This document shows positions 9,227 to 18,753 of a stretch of DNA of 64,000 nucleotides, one piece after another; positions within the stretch are counted from its first letter, which is position 1; every line of letters begins with the position of its first letter. This DNA comes from Acidipila sp. EB88 (GTDB taxonomy: Bacteria; Acidobacteriota; Terriglobia; Terriglobales; Acidobacteriaceae), in assembly GCF_003858395.1 (NCBI RefSeq), contig NZ_QWEV01000005.1:3100001-3164000 (forward strand), in the 5' to 3' direction. The position numbers were made by a program, and so were the translations under genes. Under the pieces are notes generated by a model. That model worked only from the letters and a program-made list of their open reading frames with translations, made no database searches and had not been told where the DNA came from.

Positions 9227-9356
9227 GGTGGTTCCCTTCGAACATGTGCCCTGGGTGCACCAGGGGTTGTTAGCGGCGAGCAGCCTGCGGTGGACGACAG
9301 GGAAGAAGCGAAGTTGGCTGGTCGCAGGTGGCCTTGCTGTTGGTGCTGGGGCCCTG

Positions 9357-10370
9357 CTACCAGTGGGGATACGCGCCCGGCGTACGGCCTGTAAACGGGG
9401 AGCAGCAGACTTTGCCAACCGGCTTGAACTCCATGAACTCCACGCGGGTACCGTCCGGGTCAAAGAGGTCGAGCTGCCACTTACCATCGAGCGCAAGCAG
9501 TGGCGGCTTCTCCTCGGCGGAAGGCTTCCAGCCTTGTGCTCGCAGCTGCTTCTGCAGGGCATCGATGCTGTCCACGCCCGGAGCGAAATGATTGGCGCTC
9601 GCAAGCTGTGCGCGCCCGGGTGCAGCCGGTAGGTACAGCATGTACTCGATCCAGTCCGTGCCATCGGGAACCTGCATCATCACCCAGTCAGCCTTGCCCG
9701 GCTTGGCAGAGCCCTGCCAGTACAAGGAAAAACCAAGCAGGTTTTTGTAGAAGCCGTCCAGCGCGGCGCGGTCTCTGGCCACGAAGCCGAGGTGCATGAT
9801 GTGCGTGCTGAGACGCCGCGAAAGATCCGCAGGCGCAGGCACGGGATGGCTGCCAAGCTGCGTGAAGGCAACCCGGTTCCCCGCGGGGTCGTGCACGAGA
9901 AAGGTACGGCTGCCGTCCCGCTCCGTGGTGACATGCGAGGGAACGGCGACGCCGTGAGCTCCCAGGAAGTGGCGCAACCCATCGGCGTCGGCTGTGACGA
10001 AGCCAAAGCCCGCCAGCCGGTCTGAGAGATTTGGCTGCGGGGGCGAAAGCAGCTCGATGTATTGCTGATGGTTCGCGTAGAAGCGAACGCCGGAGCCAGC
10101 ACCCGCTGCCGGTACCTGCTCCCATCCGAGTCGCTGTGTGTAGAAGCGCTCTGAGCGAGCGAGGTCATCGGCGTAGAGCGTCAGGTGCGAGATGCCGGTG
10201 ATGGCGGGGCGGCGCGGCGACGTCTGCGCGCCCGCGGCCGGCGTCCATAGCGCAGGCAGCAGCCATACGAGCACAATTACAAGGACGTACCTGGCTGCGA
10301 GCTTTCGAGATCCCAAACCTTTACCGCGAGGCTTGCCATGCCTGCGGTTCCACATCGCGCATCGACCCAT
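9357..10370 (-). CDS. Exported two-domain VOC (glyoxalase/dioxygenase-fold) protein
   Basis: A 337-aa protein. A long basic N-region and hydrophobic stretch (YVLVIVLVWLLPALW, cleavage near AAGAQ) predict export. Two vicinal-oxygen-chelate modules follow: the first starts ITGISHLTLYADDLARSERFY and ends HDPAGNRVAF; the second starts THIMHLGFVARDRAALDGFY and ends LFDPDGTRVEFMEF. These start-His and end-Glu positions are typical metal sites, but in module 1 the terminal acidic residue is not evident. The start at 10370 is supported by GGGGAGG 5 bases upstream. Most VOC enzymes are cytosolic, so export is notable. Pairing with GH2 suggests a substrate from plant or fungal sugar conjugates; the reaction is unknown. 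Confidence 0.8.
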   Translation of the reverse strand: MGRCAMWNRRHGKPRGKGLGSRKLAARYVLVIVLVWLLPALWTPAAGAQTSPRRPAITGISHLTLYADDLARSERFYTQRLGWEQVPAAGAGSGVRFYANHQQYIELLSPPQPNLSDRLAGFGFVTADADGLRHFLGAHGVAVPSHVTTERDGSRTFLVHDPAGNRVAFTQLGSHPVPAPADLSRRLSTHIMHLGFVARDRAALDGFYKNLLGFSLYWQGSAKPGKADWVMMQVPDGTDWIEYMLYLPAAPGRAQLASANHFAPGVDSIDALQKQLRAQGWKPSAEEKPPLLALDGKWQLDLFDPDGTRVEFMEFKPVGKVCCSPFTGRTPGAYPHW

Positions 10371-10517
10371 TGCGCCTCCCCTTACGCTTCCGCTACACCT
10401 GTTCGCGTTCACCAAGGTATGCCTGTGGAGGCTCGTTGCGAATCAGACCAAAGTTGGACTGCCGGTAAATAGCCGGGTACGGTCCCGCGCAGTGTTCCAG
10501 ATCCGACTTCCGTAGGA

Positions 10518-10546
10518 TTCACGTTGTCGTGCCGTTCCCCTATAGT
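10518..10546 (+). promoter_or_regulatory. Sigma-70-like promoter of the isomerase/glycosidase operon
   Basis: TTCACG (10518-10523), a 17-base spacer, and TATAGT (10541-10546). The predicted transcript would start about 78 bases before the first isomerase ATG. It lies in the 260-bp divergent region shared with the VOC/GH2 pair; no equally good promoter was seen for the minus strand. Confidence 0.5.
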
Positions 10547-10630
10547 GGGTGCGATTGATTTCGCAACGACATGTGTCGCGGCAGAACACCCCAGAATTGG
10601 AAACCTAGTAAAGAACCCGAGGCAGGAATC

Positions 10631-11524
10631 ATGGAGATCCAGAATGTTGCGCGTCGCCGCTTTTTGCTGCAAGGAGGAGCGACCGCCGCGTCTGCGCTGC
10701 TCGCTCGCACCGCCGGAGCCGGGACTACCAGACAGCCGGCCGGAATCCAGCTGTATACCGTGGGAGCGGAGCTGCAGAAGGACGTGCCCGGCACTTTGCG
10801 ACAGCTCCGCAGGATCGGCTACCGCGAAGTGGAAACCGCGGGCTTTGCGGGCCTTGGCGCGAAACAGTTCCGCCAGCAGTTGGACGATGCAGGGCTCGTG
10901 TGCCCCAGCGTGCATCTGCAGCTCAACAGCGGCGCTCTCGCCTCCCTGCTGGACGACGCGAAGGTTGTGGGCGCGCACTCGGTGGTCTGCTCGGCCCTGC
11001 TTCCATCCGGTGCAGCGCGCGCCACGGTGAATGATTACAAGAAGATGGCGGCGCGCCTGAACGTAATCGGCGGGATGGCGAAGCAGGCAGGCCTGCAGTA
11101 CGCCTACCACAATCACAACATGGAGTTCGCCCCGCTTGATGGCGGAGCCATGGGCTACGACATTCTGCTCGCGGAGACTGACAAGCACCTGGTGTGCTTC
11201 GAGATCGATTGCGGCTGGATGATTGCGGCAGGCCACAGACCCGAGGAGTACTTCCGTCGGTATCCGCAGCGGATTCGCATGCTGCATATCAAGGACTTCC
11301 TCCGCGGCAGCGCAGCGAGCACCTCGCTTGCCGGCGCACTGCGCCCGCAAGGCACCGAGCTGGGACGCGGGTACATCGACTACAAGCCTATCCTCGCCGC
11401 CGCGGTGAACATCCATATTGAGCACTACTTCGTCGAGCAGGAGCCACCTTTCCCGGATATGCCGGCGATCGAGGCAGCCGCCGCGGACTACGCTTACCTG
11501 CATGCTTTGCATCCGTTCGCCTGA
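10631..11524 (+). CDS. Tat-exported sugar isomerase/epimerase-like TIM-barrel protein
   Basis: A 297-aa xylose-isomerase-like TIM barrel. The chosen ATG gives MEIQNVARRRFLLQGGATAASALLA, a Tat leader, with AGGA close upstream. Family features are IQLYTVGAELQKDVPGTLRQLRRIGYREVE, AYHNHNMEF, FEIDCGWM, RMLHIKD and HIEHYFVEQE, which supply the Glu/Asp/His metal ligands of this fold. The labels 'sugar phosphate isomerase/epimerase' in databases usually assume a cytosolic phospho-sugar; a Tat leader makes an unphosphorylated, perhaps keto- or free sugar the likelier substrate. It is the first gene of a three-gene plus-strand set with a second isomerase 45 bp downstream. Confidence 0.85.
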   Translation: MEIQNVARRRFLLQGGATAASALLARTAGAGTTRQPAGIQLYTVGAELQKDVPGTLRQLRRIGYREVETAGFAGLGAKQFRQQLDDAGLVCPSVHLQLNSGALASLLDDAKVVGAHSVVCSALLPSGAARATVNDYKKMAARLNVIGGMAKQAGLQYAYHNHNMEFAPLDGGAMGYDILLAETDKHLVCFEIDCGWMIAAGHRPEEYFRRYPQRIRMLHIKDFLRGSAASTSLAGALRPQGTELGRGYIDYKPILAAAVNIHIEHYFVEQEPPFPDMPAIEAAAADYAYLHALHPFA

Positions 11525-11569
11525 AGTGAAGCACTGCAATAGGAATTCCGGGGAAAGAAAAGGTACAGC

Positions 11570-12451
11570 ATGAATCGTCGTTGTTTTGCACAATTAGCGC
11601 TTGCCACCGCGGTGAGCCAGACCTTTGGACGCCCGGCCACGGCGCAGCCCGCTGCCTCGTCAAAGCAGGTACGCTTCTCGTTCATGCTGTGGGCGCTTGC
11701 GAAGCAGGCGTCGTTCGATCGCTGCGTAGAGATGGTAGCCGAGGCAGGCTACAACGGGGTCGAGCTGACCGGCGAGTTCCAGAAGTGGTCGCCCCAGGAG
11801 ACGCAGAGAATTATGACTAGGATGCGCGGACTCGGGCTGGTCGTAGACGCCATGAGCGGCGTCAAGGCAGGCTTCGCCGTGCCCGAGGAATCGACATCGT
11901 TTCTGCAACAGCTGCAGGTGCAGATTGATGACGCGCGAAAGCTGGAGTGCCCGCAGATCATCCTGTTGTCCGGCAGGCGGGTCGCGGAACTGGAGCTTGC
12001 GAAGCAGCGGCAGGTGGCTATCGATACCCTGAAAGAGGCGGCGGACATGGCTGCAAAGCATCACGTGCAAATCGTCATCGAGCCCATTGATCCGCTGGAA
12101 AACCCGACAATTTTTCTGCAAACGGTTTCGGACGGTTTTGAGATAACGCGTGCGGTGGGCCGTGACAACGTGAAGGTGTTGTACGACTTCTACCATGAGC
12201 AGAGAGCGTTCGGAAACCTGATCGAAAAGCTTCAGAAGAACATCGACATGGTCGGCCTGGTGCACATTGCCGACGTGCCTGGACGCCACGAGCCAGGCAC
12301 CGGCGAGGTCGCCTACGCGCAGATTTACAAGGCGCTGGCCGCAGCTCACTACGATAAGTTCATCGCGATGGAGTACTACCCCACAACAGAACCGGTGGCC
12401 TCACTCACGCGGGCAAGAAAAGAAGCAGAGCAGGCCCTGCGCTCCGCTTAG
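11570..12451 (+). CDS. Hydroxypyruvate-isomerase-like TIM-barrel protein with Tat-type leader
   Basis: A 293-aa protein of the Hyi/xylose-isomerase-like TIM-barrel superfamily. The N-terminus MNRRCFAQLALATAVSQTF with ATAQ cleavage looks Tat-like. Barrel motifs: FMLWALAKQASFDRCVEMVAEAGYNGVEL, IVIEPIDPLENPTIFLQTV, VKVLYDFYHEQ, VGLVHIADVPGRHEPGTGEV, FIAMEYYPTTEP. The last three contain the Asp/His/Glu metal ligands typical of hydroxypyruvate isomerase. It follows the first isomerase by 45 bp and precedes the GH-A-like glycosidase by 112 bp. Exported location argues against the textbook hydroxypyruvate role; a sugar isomerase or epimerase step on released sugars is inferred. Confidence 0.83.
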   Translation: MNRRCFAQLALATAVSQTFGRPATAQPAASSKQVRFSFMLWALAKQASFDRCVEMVAEAGYNGVELTGEFQKWSPQETQRIMTRMRGLGLVVDAMSGVKAGFAVPEESTSFLQQLQVQIDDARKLECPQIILLSGRRVAELELAKQRQVAIDTLKEAADMAAKHHVQIVIEPIDPLENPTIFLQTVSDGFEITRAVGRDNVKVLYDFYHEQRAFGNLIEKLQKNIDMVGLVHIADVPGRHEPGTGEVAYAQIYKALAAAHYDKFIAMEYYPTTEPVASLTRARKEAEQALRSA

Positions 12452-12563
12452 CCAGCCCGTGTTGCTGTCCGAAGAGTGGAGTTCGCAAGGCCTTGTGGCC
12501 CGTTCGGAGCGGCTTCCGTCTGTACTCCCTGGTCGAATGCAAGTCCGGAAAGGATCACGCTGG

Positions 12564-14735
12564 ATGCGAAAACAAATCGCCACTGTTGCCCTGTTGCTTG
12601 CTGTGGGTGCCGGCAGCGCGGGAACTCGCGCGCAGACCACGGCTGGCATGGTTCCGTTTACCATGGACCACCGTGCGGGTCTCGCCTCGCACTCGCCCGT
12701 GGACGTGTCCTTCCTGCTGGACGCGCCGGCAGGGAAGCACGGGTTTCTGGTGGTGAAGAATGGGCATCTGGCCACGAGCGATGCGCAGCGCGTGCGTCTT
12801 TGGGGCGTCAATATCACGGACTGGAGCGCAGGTTCGCGACAGATCCCCGAGAAGGTGGACGCCGCGTTGTGGGCTTCAACGCTGGCCCGGTTCGGGGTGA
12901 ACTGCGTGCGCTTCCAGTTTCTCGATTTGAAGGAGCCACGTGGGCTGCTCGATACCACGCGGGCTGATACACGCGCGCTCGATCCCCGGCAGCTGGACCG
13001 TGAGGACTACTTCATCGCGGAGCTTGAAAAGCGCGGCATTTACATCGACTTCAACCTTCTCGTCGGCAGGCCGTTCAACACCGCCGATGGCGTGCACGAT
13101 GCGGCGGCGCTGCATGAAGGAGCCAAGGGCACGTCGCTGTTCGATGCACGCATGATCGAGTTGCAGAAGGAGTATGCGCGCGAGCTCCTGACGCACCGCA
13201 ACCCATACACCGGCCACCCCTACACCGAGGATCCGGCGGTGGCGGTGATCGAGATCAACAACGAGAATGCACTCAACATCGGCTACCGGGCGCCGTCGCC
13301 CTTCTACCTGGTCGAGCTGACGGGCATGTACAACCAGTGGCTTGCCACACACCGCACTCCTGAACAGATCGATAAGCTCCGCCAGATTGTGAGCTCGGTG
13401 ACCGCGGTAGACGCCGAGCCGGGAGCAACGGCGCATACCGCCTCGCTGCGTGCACTGCCATTGCTTGCTTCCAAAGGTGATGCGGCCACTGCCCAGCCGC
13501 TTCGCTTCTACGCGGAAGCAGAGTTTTACGACGAGCTCCAGCGCACGTACTTCGAGAATATGGAGCGGTATGTGAAATCAACCCTGGGGTCGAAGTCGCT
13601 GGTGATGGCGACGGCAGATCACAGCCATGCAAACAGCGGCTATCCCACACTGCTGGCGACCGCCGGCATGGACGTGATGGATGGCCATGATTACTGGCAA
13701 CACCCCGAGATGTACGTGCGCAAAGCGCCCATGGTGAATGACCCGTTGCACTCCACCGTGGTCGAGCTGTCGCGCTCCGCAATCGCCGGCAAGCCGTACA
13801 CCGCAAGCGAGGTAAATAACCCGTTTCCGAACGACTACGGTGGCGAAGGCATTCCCATCCTTGCCGCATACGCGCTGCTGCAGGACTGGGACGCGATCTT
13901 GTGGTACACCTTCGAGCCGAAGGCCGAACCCGCGTGGAAACCCGTCGTGGGCGACCCCTTCGACATCTCGCACGACCCGGTCAAGATGCCGGAGCTGGCG
14001 CAAGGAGCGTTGATGTTTCTGCGCGGAGATGTCGCCGCGGCCCGTACAGTAGCCGAGCGCTCGTACACGCGGGCGGAGGTTTTCGACAGCATGCTGTTGC
14101 CGGCTGCCTCGGAGCGGCCTTACTTTACCCCGGGCTTTCCGCTGGCGCTTCCGCTCGAGCACGAGGTGAGGGTCCAGTCGCTCGATGGAGCGCCGACGCG
14201 GCCGTTTGTGGATGCATCCAGTTTCGCCAGCACCAGCCCGATCGTCTCTGACACGCAGCAGCTTGCCTGGTACAGCTCGCCGCGCGAAACCGGACTGGTC
14301 ACGATTGATACTCCGCGCACGGAGGGGCTCATCGGATTCGTGACAGCAAACGGCAAGTCCGTACGGCATCTGTCAACCGAGCTCCGCAACAGCTTCTGCA
14401 CGGTGCTGCTCAGTTCGCTCGACGGGAAGCCCATTGCGCAGTCGGCACGCATGCTGCTGGTGGCAGGCGGCCGGGTAGAGAACACAGGGCAGACGTGGAA
14501 CATTGCCGGCACCGACCTTACCGACTGGGGCGTCTCGCCAACCCTGATCGAACAGGTCGCGGGGAACCTGAGCCTGAGCTCGCTGGATCCTGCAGGCGCG
14601 GTAATGCTGCAGCCGCTCGACGGAGCAGGTCGACCAAAGGGGCCAGCTGTTGCGGCGACCAAAGACGGGGTGAACTGGCGCCTGCACCTGGGCGACACTG
14701 CCACCACGTGGTACGAGGTGAGCGTCACCCGGTGA
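12564..14735 (+). CDS. Exported glycosidase, clan GH-A-like (GH5-type catalytic region)
   Basis: A 723-aa protein with a Sec signal peptide (MRKQIATVALLLAVGAGSAG, cleavage near TRAQ); the start at 12564 has AAGGA 9 bases upstream. The N-terminal half is a TIM barrel: RLWGVNITDW, ALWASTLARFGVNCVRFQFLDL, then IEINNENALN with candidate acid/base Glu234, and YTASEVNNPFPNDYGGEG with candidate nucleophile Glu416. The C-terminal 250 residues are beta-rich, probably accessory. The Asn-Glu pair and late-strand Glu fit GH5/GH42-type retaining enzymes, but I cannot place it in one family. As last gene of the isomerase operon it likely liberates the sugar those enzymes convert. Confidence 0.7.
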   Translation: MRKQIATVALLLAVGAGSAGTRAQTTAGMVPFTMDHRAGLASHSPVDVSFLLDAPAGKHGFLVVKNGHLATSDAQRVRLWGVNITDWSAGSRQIPEKVDAALWASTLARFGVNCVRFQFLDLKEPRGLLDTTRADTRALDPRQLDREDYFIAELEKRGIYIDFNLLVGRPFNTADGVHDAAALHEGAKGTSLFDARMIELQKEYARELLTHRNPYTGHPYTEDPAVAVIEINNENALNIGYRAPSPFYLVELTGMYNQWLATHRTPEQIDKLRQIVSSVTAVDAEPGATAHTASLRALPLLASKGDAATAQPLRFYAEAEFYDELQRTYFENMERYVKSTLGSKSLVMATADHSHANSGYPTLLATAGMDVMDGHDYWQHPEMYVRKAPMVNDPLHSTVVELSRSAIAGKPYTASEVNNPFPNDYGGEGIPILAAYALLQDWDAILWYTFEPKAEPAWKPVVGDPFDISHDPVKMPELAQGALMFLRGDVAAARTVAERSYTRAEVFDSMLLPAASERPYFTPGFPLALPLEHEVRVQSLDGAPTRPFVDASSFASTSPIVSDTQQLAWYSSPRETGLVTIDTPRTEGLIGFVTANGKSVRHLSTELRNSFCTVLLSSLDGKPIAQSARMLLVAGGRVENTGQTWNIAGTDLTDWGVSPTLIEQVAGNLSLSSLDPAGAVMLQPLDGAGRPKGPAVAATKDGVNWRLHLGDTATTWYEVSVTR

Positions 14736-15013
14736 CGGCCGAATGCGTGAACGCTACCGATACACCGCTTCTTTCGCGTGAATGCGAGCCGCAACAGCCC
14801 ACGCTGCGACTTTGCTGCGTCGCCGTGACCTGCATCTCCGCATCGATGTTGCGCGAGTAGCGATCGAGTAGGGCGAATGCTGTGGTCTTCCGCCACCAGC
14901 GCTTCCGCAATCGCCCGCCTGAGGCCGTTGACTCCGATGGCCACTTTTACCTCGAGCTCGAACGGCACCTGCGACCTTGAGGTAAGCCTTGGTTGCTTGC
15001 TTGGCGGTTCAGC

Positions 15014-15652
15014 TTACAGGTGCGCCAGGCCTCGTTGCAGTGCGGTGATCACCGCCTGTGTTCGATCCGTCACGTTCAGGCGCATGAGGATCACGCTCAC
15101 GTGCGACTTCACCGTGGCCTCCTTGATCGAGAGTTCCGTGGCGATGTCGCGATTGCTTCTGCCGCGAACCAGCAGCGACAGCACCTCGCGCTCGCGCAAG
15201 CTGAGCTCGCCGTCGCGCGGCCGTGAAGCGAGAGCGCGGGCCACGGGCGCAGGCACAAAGCGCCCGCCGGCATGCACCTTGCGAATTGCGCTGGTGAGCA
15301 TCTCGTGGGGCATGCCCTTGATGAGGTAGCCGCGTGCGCCGGCTTCGAGCGCCTGGTGAATGTCTTCATCCCCATCATAGGTTGTCAACACGATGAACTT
15401 TGCCTGGGGCGCGAAGCAGCGGATCGAGCGAATCGCAGCTGCCCCGCTGCCGTCGGGCAATCGCAGGTCCATCAGCGTGATATCGGGTGTGTGCTCGCGA
15501 AACAACTCCACCGCGTCCGCAGCCGTACCGGCTTGTGCCACCACTGTCATGCCTGGCACTGCCGAAATGATGGCAGCCACGCCAAAGCGCATGATGGGAT
15601 GGTCGTCTACGATCAGCACGCGAATCGGCGCGGTCACTCGGGTCTCGTTCAT
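15014..15652 (-). CDS. NarL/FixJ-type response regulator
   Basis: A 212-aa response regulator. Receiver domain residues 10-125 hold the acidic pocket (VDDHP), phospho-acceptor Asp62 in LMDLRLPDG, the Thr of IVLTTYDG, and Lys in GYLIKGM. A LuxR-type helix-turn-helix follows (LSLREREVLSLLVRGRSNRDIATELSIKEATVKSHV). The ATG overlaps the stop of the kinase gene by 4 bp, so the two form a cognate pair. Output genes are unknown; the TBDR/CRTAC1/TPR genes directly upstream on the same strand are plausible targets. Confidence 0.95.
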   Translation of the reverse strand: MNETRVTAPIRVLIVDDHPIMRFGVAAIISAVPGMTVVAQAGTAADAVELFREHTPDITLMDLRLPDGSGAAAIRSIRCFAPQAKFIVLTTYDGDEDIHQALEAGARGYLIKGMPHEMLTSAIRKVHAGGRFVPAPVARALASRPRDGELSLREREVLSLLVRGRSNRDIATELSIKEATVKSHVSVILMRLNVTDRTQAVITALQRGLAHL

Positions 15653-18600
15653 AGCTCTGCTTTCTCCCGGGGCGGAAACAGGGAGGACCGCTTGAGGCGA
15701 AAGCGCACGGTCGTGCCCTGGTTCATCACACTCATCCATTCGATGTGTCCATCCAAACGCGCAATGCGCTCTTCCATGCCGGCAATGCCGTAATGGGACT
15801 GGCCGTCGCTGGGTGCAGCGCCCGGGCAGAAGCCGGTGCCATCATCGCGGATCCTGACTTCAAGCTCCTCCGCCCTGAAATCGAAGTGGATCACGATCGA
15901 GGTCGGCATCCCATGCAGCACGGCGTTATGCAGCGCCTCCCGAATTACCATCAGGAGTTCATGGGCGATCGAGGAGGGCAACGGGAAAGAGCCACCGTCC
16001 GTGGTGCAGTCTACAGGCGTGTTGAAGTCGCGGGCAAAGTGCTCGGCCATCAAGCAGGTCGATTCGAACAGATCCTGCTGCGGCTCATCCCCATGTCGAT
16101 CGCGGTGGCGAAGGTTCCACACTGCATCCCGCGCCTCGTTGATGGTGGAACGCATCTGGGTGCGCGCATACTGGATCAGCTCTCCACGCAGCGAGTGGTT
16201 TTCGCGCTCCAGGCTCGAGACTGCCTCAAGCAGGGCCGACACACTGGTGCAGCCCTGGATCACGGTGTCGTGCATTTCGCGGGCCAGGCGGCTCCGCTCC
16301 TCGAGCACGGCTCCGAACCGAAGCTGCAGCAGGCGCATGCGCCAGCGATACGACGCCAGGCTGCACAAGCTCAGCAGGGCCGCGACAAGCGAGAGAAACC
16401 ACCAGGTGAGGTAGAGATGCGGCTGCTTGCGAAAGTCCAGCACGGCCTCGGAGGTGGACGAGGGATTGTCGAGAGGAAATGCCACCACCTCGAAGTGATA
16501 GCGGCCAGCCGGCAGGTTGGTGTAAGTGGCGCTCCGCGTAGAGCCGGCATAGGTCCAGTTGCGATCAAACGGCTTGAGACGGTAGCGGAAGCGGGTCTCT
16601 TCCTGCGATTGCAGGGAACCCGGTGCAAATGCAATCTCAAGCCGGGAAACGTCGGCGGTCAGCAGGTGGAGGTCCGAGGGCTTTACCTCACTGCCATCCA
16701 CGGCCACGCGGGTCACAAGCAACCGGGGTGCCTGGAGCCGCGGTGCCGGCTCGGGCACGATGTGGACTGCGCCACGATCACTGGGAAACCAAAGGCTGCC
16801 GTCTGCGCCGATGCAGCCGGAGGGCTGACGGCCGCCATACATCTGGGCATCATCTGCGTCGTAGGGCATGCTGTAGATCGTCACCGGCTGCACATTGCCC
16901 GGGGTGCCCGCATTGAGCGCATCCAGCGGGATGGAGAAGATGCTGTTGGGGCTGCTTACCCAGAGCTGGTGAAAGCGATCTTCGAGCAGTTGGTAGATGC
17001 TGTTGCTGACCAGCCCCTGCGCAGTGGTGAACTGCAGCAGTGCTCCATCGCGATAGCGAAAGATGCCATGATCGCGCGTGCCGAACCAGAGCGATCCTTC
17101 GTCGTCTTCCAGGATGGACCAGACCTTCTCCTCGCGCAGCGCGCGGGTTGCGGCGTTTGTCACCAGCCGCGTACCATTCCATGTGCTGAGCCCCTGGTCG
17201 GTTCCGATCCAGACGTTACCTTCGCGATCCTGCAGGAGCGACCGGGTACTGAAATAGGCGAGGCCGTCGCGCATGCCGAAGTTGCGTACCCGGCCGCCCG
17301 CGATGCGGCTCACCCCTTCGTCAGTGGCGACCCACATGGAATGGTCACGCGCTTCCAGAAAGCCGCGCACGAAGTTATTTGCCAAGCCACCTGGTGCGGA
17401 ATAGTGCACAGCCTTGCCCTGCGCGAGGTGAAATGCGCCGCTGCCATCGGTGCCGATCCACAACGTTCCCTGGTGATCGCGGTAGACATTGCGCACCGCG
17501 ATGCCCGCGATGGCCTTGAAGGTGTAAGGCAGTGCATGGTCGTGGCGAATGGCATACACGCGGGAAGAAACAGCCCAAACCGTGCCGTTCCTGTCACCAC
17601 TGCCTGGACCCTGTTCGTCGTAGGAGATCGTCTCGAAGTCCGGGTCGAACCCGCCGGGAAGGGGCACCACCCCGACCGGCGTTTTGCTCAGTCGAACCAG
17701 GCCATCCTGCGTGCCGATCCAAGTCTGCCCGGAGTGGTCTCCGACCATGCTGAGCACGGTGTTACTGGGCAGCAGACCCGCACCGCTTGCCTTGTGTAAT
17801 TTGCCGCCCGCGTATGTGTACAGCCCGTGGCCGATCGTGCCGATCCAGAGGGTACCGTCGGCGGTTTGCCGGAGGCTGCGCACGGTAGCCGAGATCCCCG
17901 CCAGCAAGGTGAAGCCATGCGTGCCAAGCCGTTGCACCCCTCCGACGGTACCCACCCAGATGGTGCCGTCACTGGTTTGCAGAATGGTCTTGACACGATT
18001 CTGGCTGTACGCCCCGCGCAACCTGAACTGCCGCACGTTCGCGCCGTCGAACATCAGGAGTCGCAGCCCGCCTACCCAGATCCGGTGCTCGCGATCCTGG
18101 TAGATCGAGTGCACTGCCAGCGATGTTGTGAACTGCGAGGTTTCCACCCGCTCGATCACGCCCCGTGTCATGCGGAACAGACCATTGTCGGTGCCGATCC
18201 ACAACTGACCCCGCTCATCTTCCACCAGGCTGCGTACGAACCCGTCGGTCAGGCCCTCGGCCGCGCTGTAGCGGTGAAATACGCCATTCTCAAAGTGGAG
18301 CAGGCCACCGCCCTCGGTGCCGACCCACAACGTACGGTCATGCGCGGCAAGCAGGCAAAAGACGCTGTTGTCGGTAAAAGCCGGGGTGTTGCTACGACCG
18401 AATGAGACAAATCGATTGCCATCGAAGCGGGTAAGCCCGCCCGTGGTTCCGATCCACAGGGAACCGTCGTCCGTCTGCTGGATGGCCTGAACCGTCTCCT
18501 CCGGCAGGCCGTCCTGCACGTGCCAGACGCGACGGGTGTACTGAAGGCTTGCATCGGGAAGTGCCTGCGCTGCCGGTACTGGCAGCAGGAAGGCCAGGGG

Positions 18601-18657
18601 GAACAGCAGCAGGAGGTGACAGCTCCAACTGCAGATACTCTTCATCACTGCTCGCAT
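15649..18657 (-). CDS. Beta-propeller sensor histidine kinase (Reg_prop / Y_Y_Y / HisKA_3)
   Basis: About 1002 aa. After an N-terminal signal/anchor come roughly twelve 'two-component regulator propeller' repeats (pattern DGSLWIGTxGGLTRFDG), forming a large extracytoplasmic sensor. A Y_Y_Y domain (FRYRLKPFDRNWTYAGS...YHFEVVAF), one membrane segment (TWWFLSLVAALLSLCSL), a HisKA_3 dimerisation region with phospho-His796 in LAREMHDTVIQG, and a HATPase domain (HYGIAGMEERIARLDGHIEW) follow. The start is uncertain: ATGs at 18657 and 18645 both lack a strong ribosome-binding site. It resembles Bacteroidetes glycan-sensing hybrid systems but has a separate response regulator. Its ligand is probably a substrate of the neighbouring TBDR. 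Confidence 0.93.
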   Translation of the reverse strand: MRAVMKSICSWSCHLLLLFPLAFLLPVPAAQALPDASLQYTRRVWHVQDGLPEETVQAIQQTDDGSLWIGTTGGLTRFDGNRFVSFGRSNTPAFTDNSVFCLLAAHDRTLWVGTEGGGLLHFENGVFHRYSAAEGLTDGFVRSLVEDERGQLWIGTDNGLFRMTRGVIERVETSQFTTSLAVHSIYQDREHRIWVGGLRLLMFDGANVRQFRLRGAYSQNRVKTILQTSDGTIWVGTVGGVQRLGTHGFTLLAGISATVRSLRQTADGTLWIGTIGHGLYTYAGGKLHKASGAGLLPSNTVLSMVGDHSGQTWIGTQDGLVRLSKTPVGVVPLPGGFDPDFETISYDEQGPGSGDRNGTVWAVSSRVYAIRHDHALPYTFKAIAGIAVRNVYRDHQGTLWIGTDGSGAFHLAQGKAVHYSAPGGLANNFVRGFLEARDHSMWVATDEGVSRIAGGRVRNFGMRDGLAYFSTRSLLQDREGNVWIGTDQGLSTWNGTRLVTNAATRALREEKVWSILEDDEGSLWFGTRDHGIFRYRDGALLQFTTAQGLVSNSIYQLLEDRFHQLWVSSPNSIFSIPLDALNAGTPGNVQPVTIYSMPYDADDAQMYGGRQPSGCIGADGSLWFPSDRGAVHIVPEPAPRLQAPRLLVTRVAVDGSEVKPSDLHLLTADVSRLEIAFAPGSLQSQEETRFRYRLKPFDRNWTYAGSTRSATYTNLPAGRYHFEVVAFPLDNPSSTSEAVLDFRKQPHLYLTWWFLSLVAALLSLCSLASYRWRMRLLQLRFGAVLEERSRLAREMHDTVIQGCTSVSALLEAVSSLERENHSLRGELIQYARTQMRSTINEARDAVWNLRHRDRHGDEPQQDLFESTCLMAEHFARDFNTPVDCTTDGGSFPLPSSIAHELLMVIREALHNAVLHGMPTSIVIHFDFRAEELEVRIRDDGTGFCPGAAPSDGQSHYGIAGMEERIARLDGHIEWMSVMNQGTTVRFRLKRSSLFPPREKAEL

Positions 18658-18753
18658 TCTGCTCTGCCATTGTTCTTGGTTCACGAGCGAGCATTGTAGG
18701 GGGTTGCCACAACAGCTTGCATGCGCGGCAGCGTGCAACTCAGAAGCAGCTGC

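Noticed and set aside
6737..9394. 885-codon plus-strand open frame
   Set aside because: It lies antisense to the GH2 gene, has no recognisable domain and an Arg/Val/Ala-rich composition typical of the opposite frame of a GC-rich gene.
15745..17799. 684-codon plus-strand open frame
   Set aside because: Antisense to the propeller kinase; no domain, no ribosome-binding site, composition of a shadow frame.
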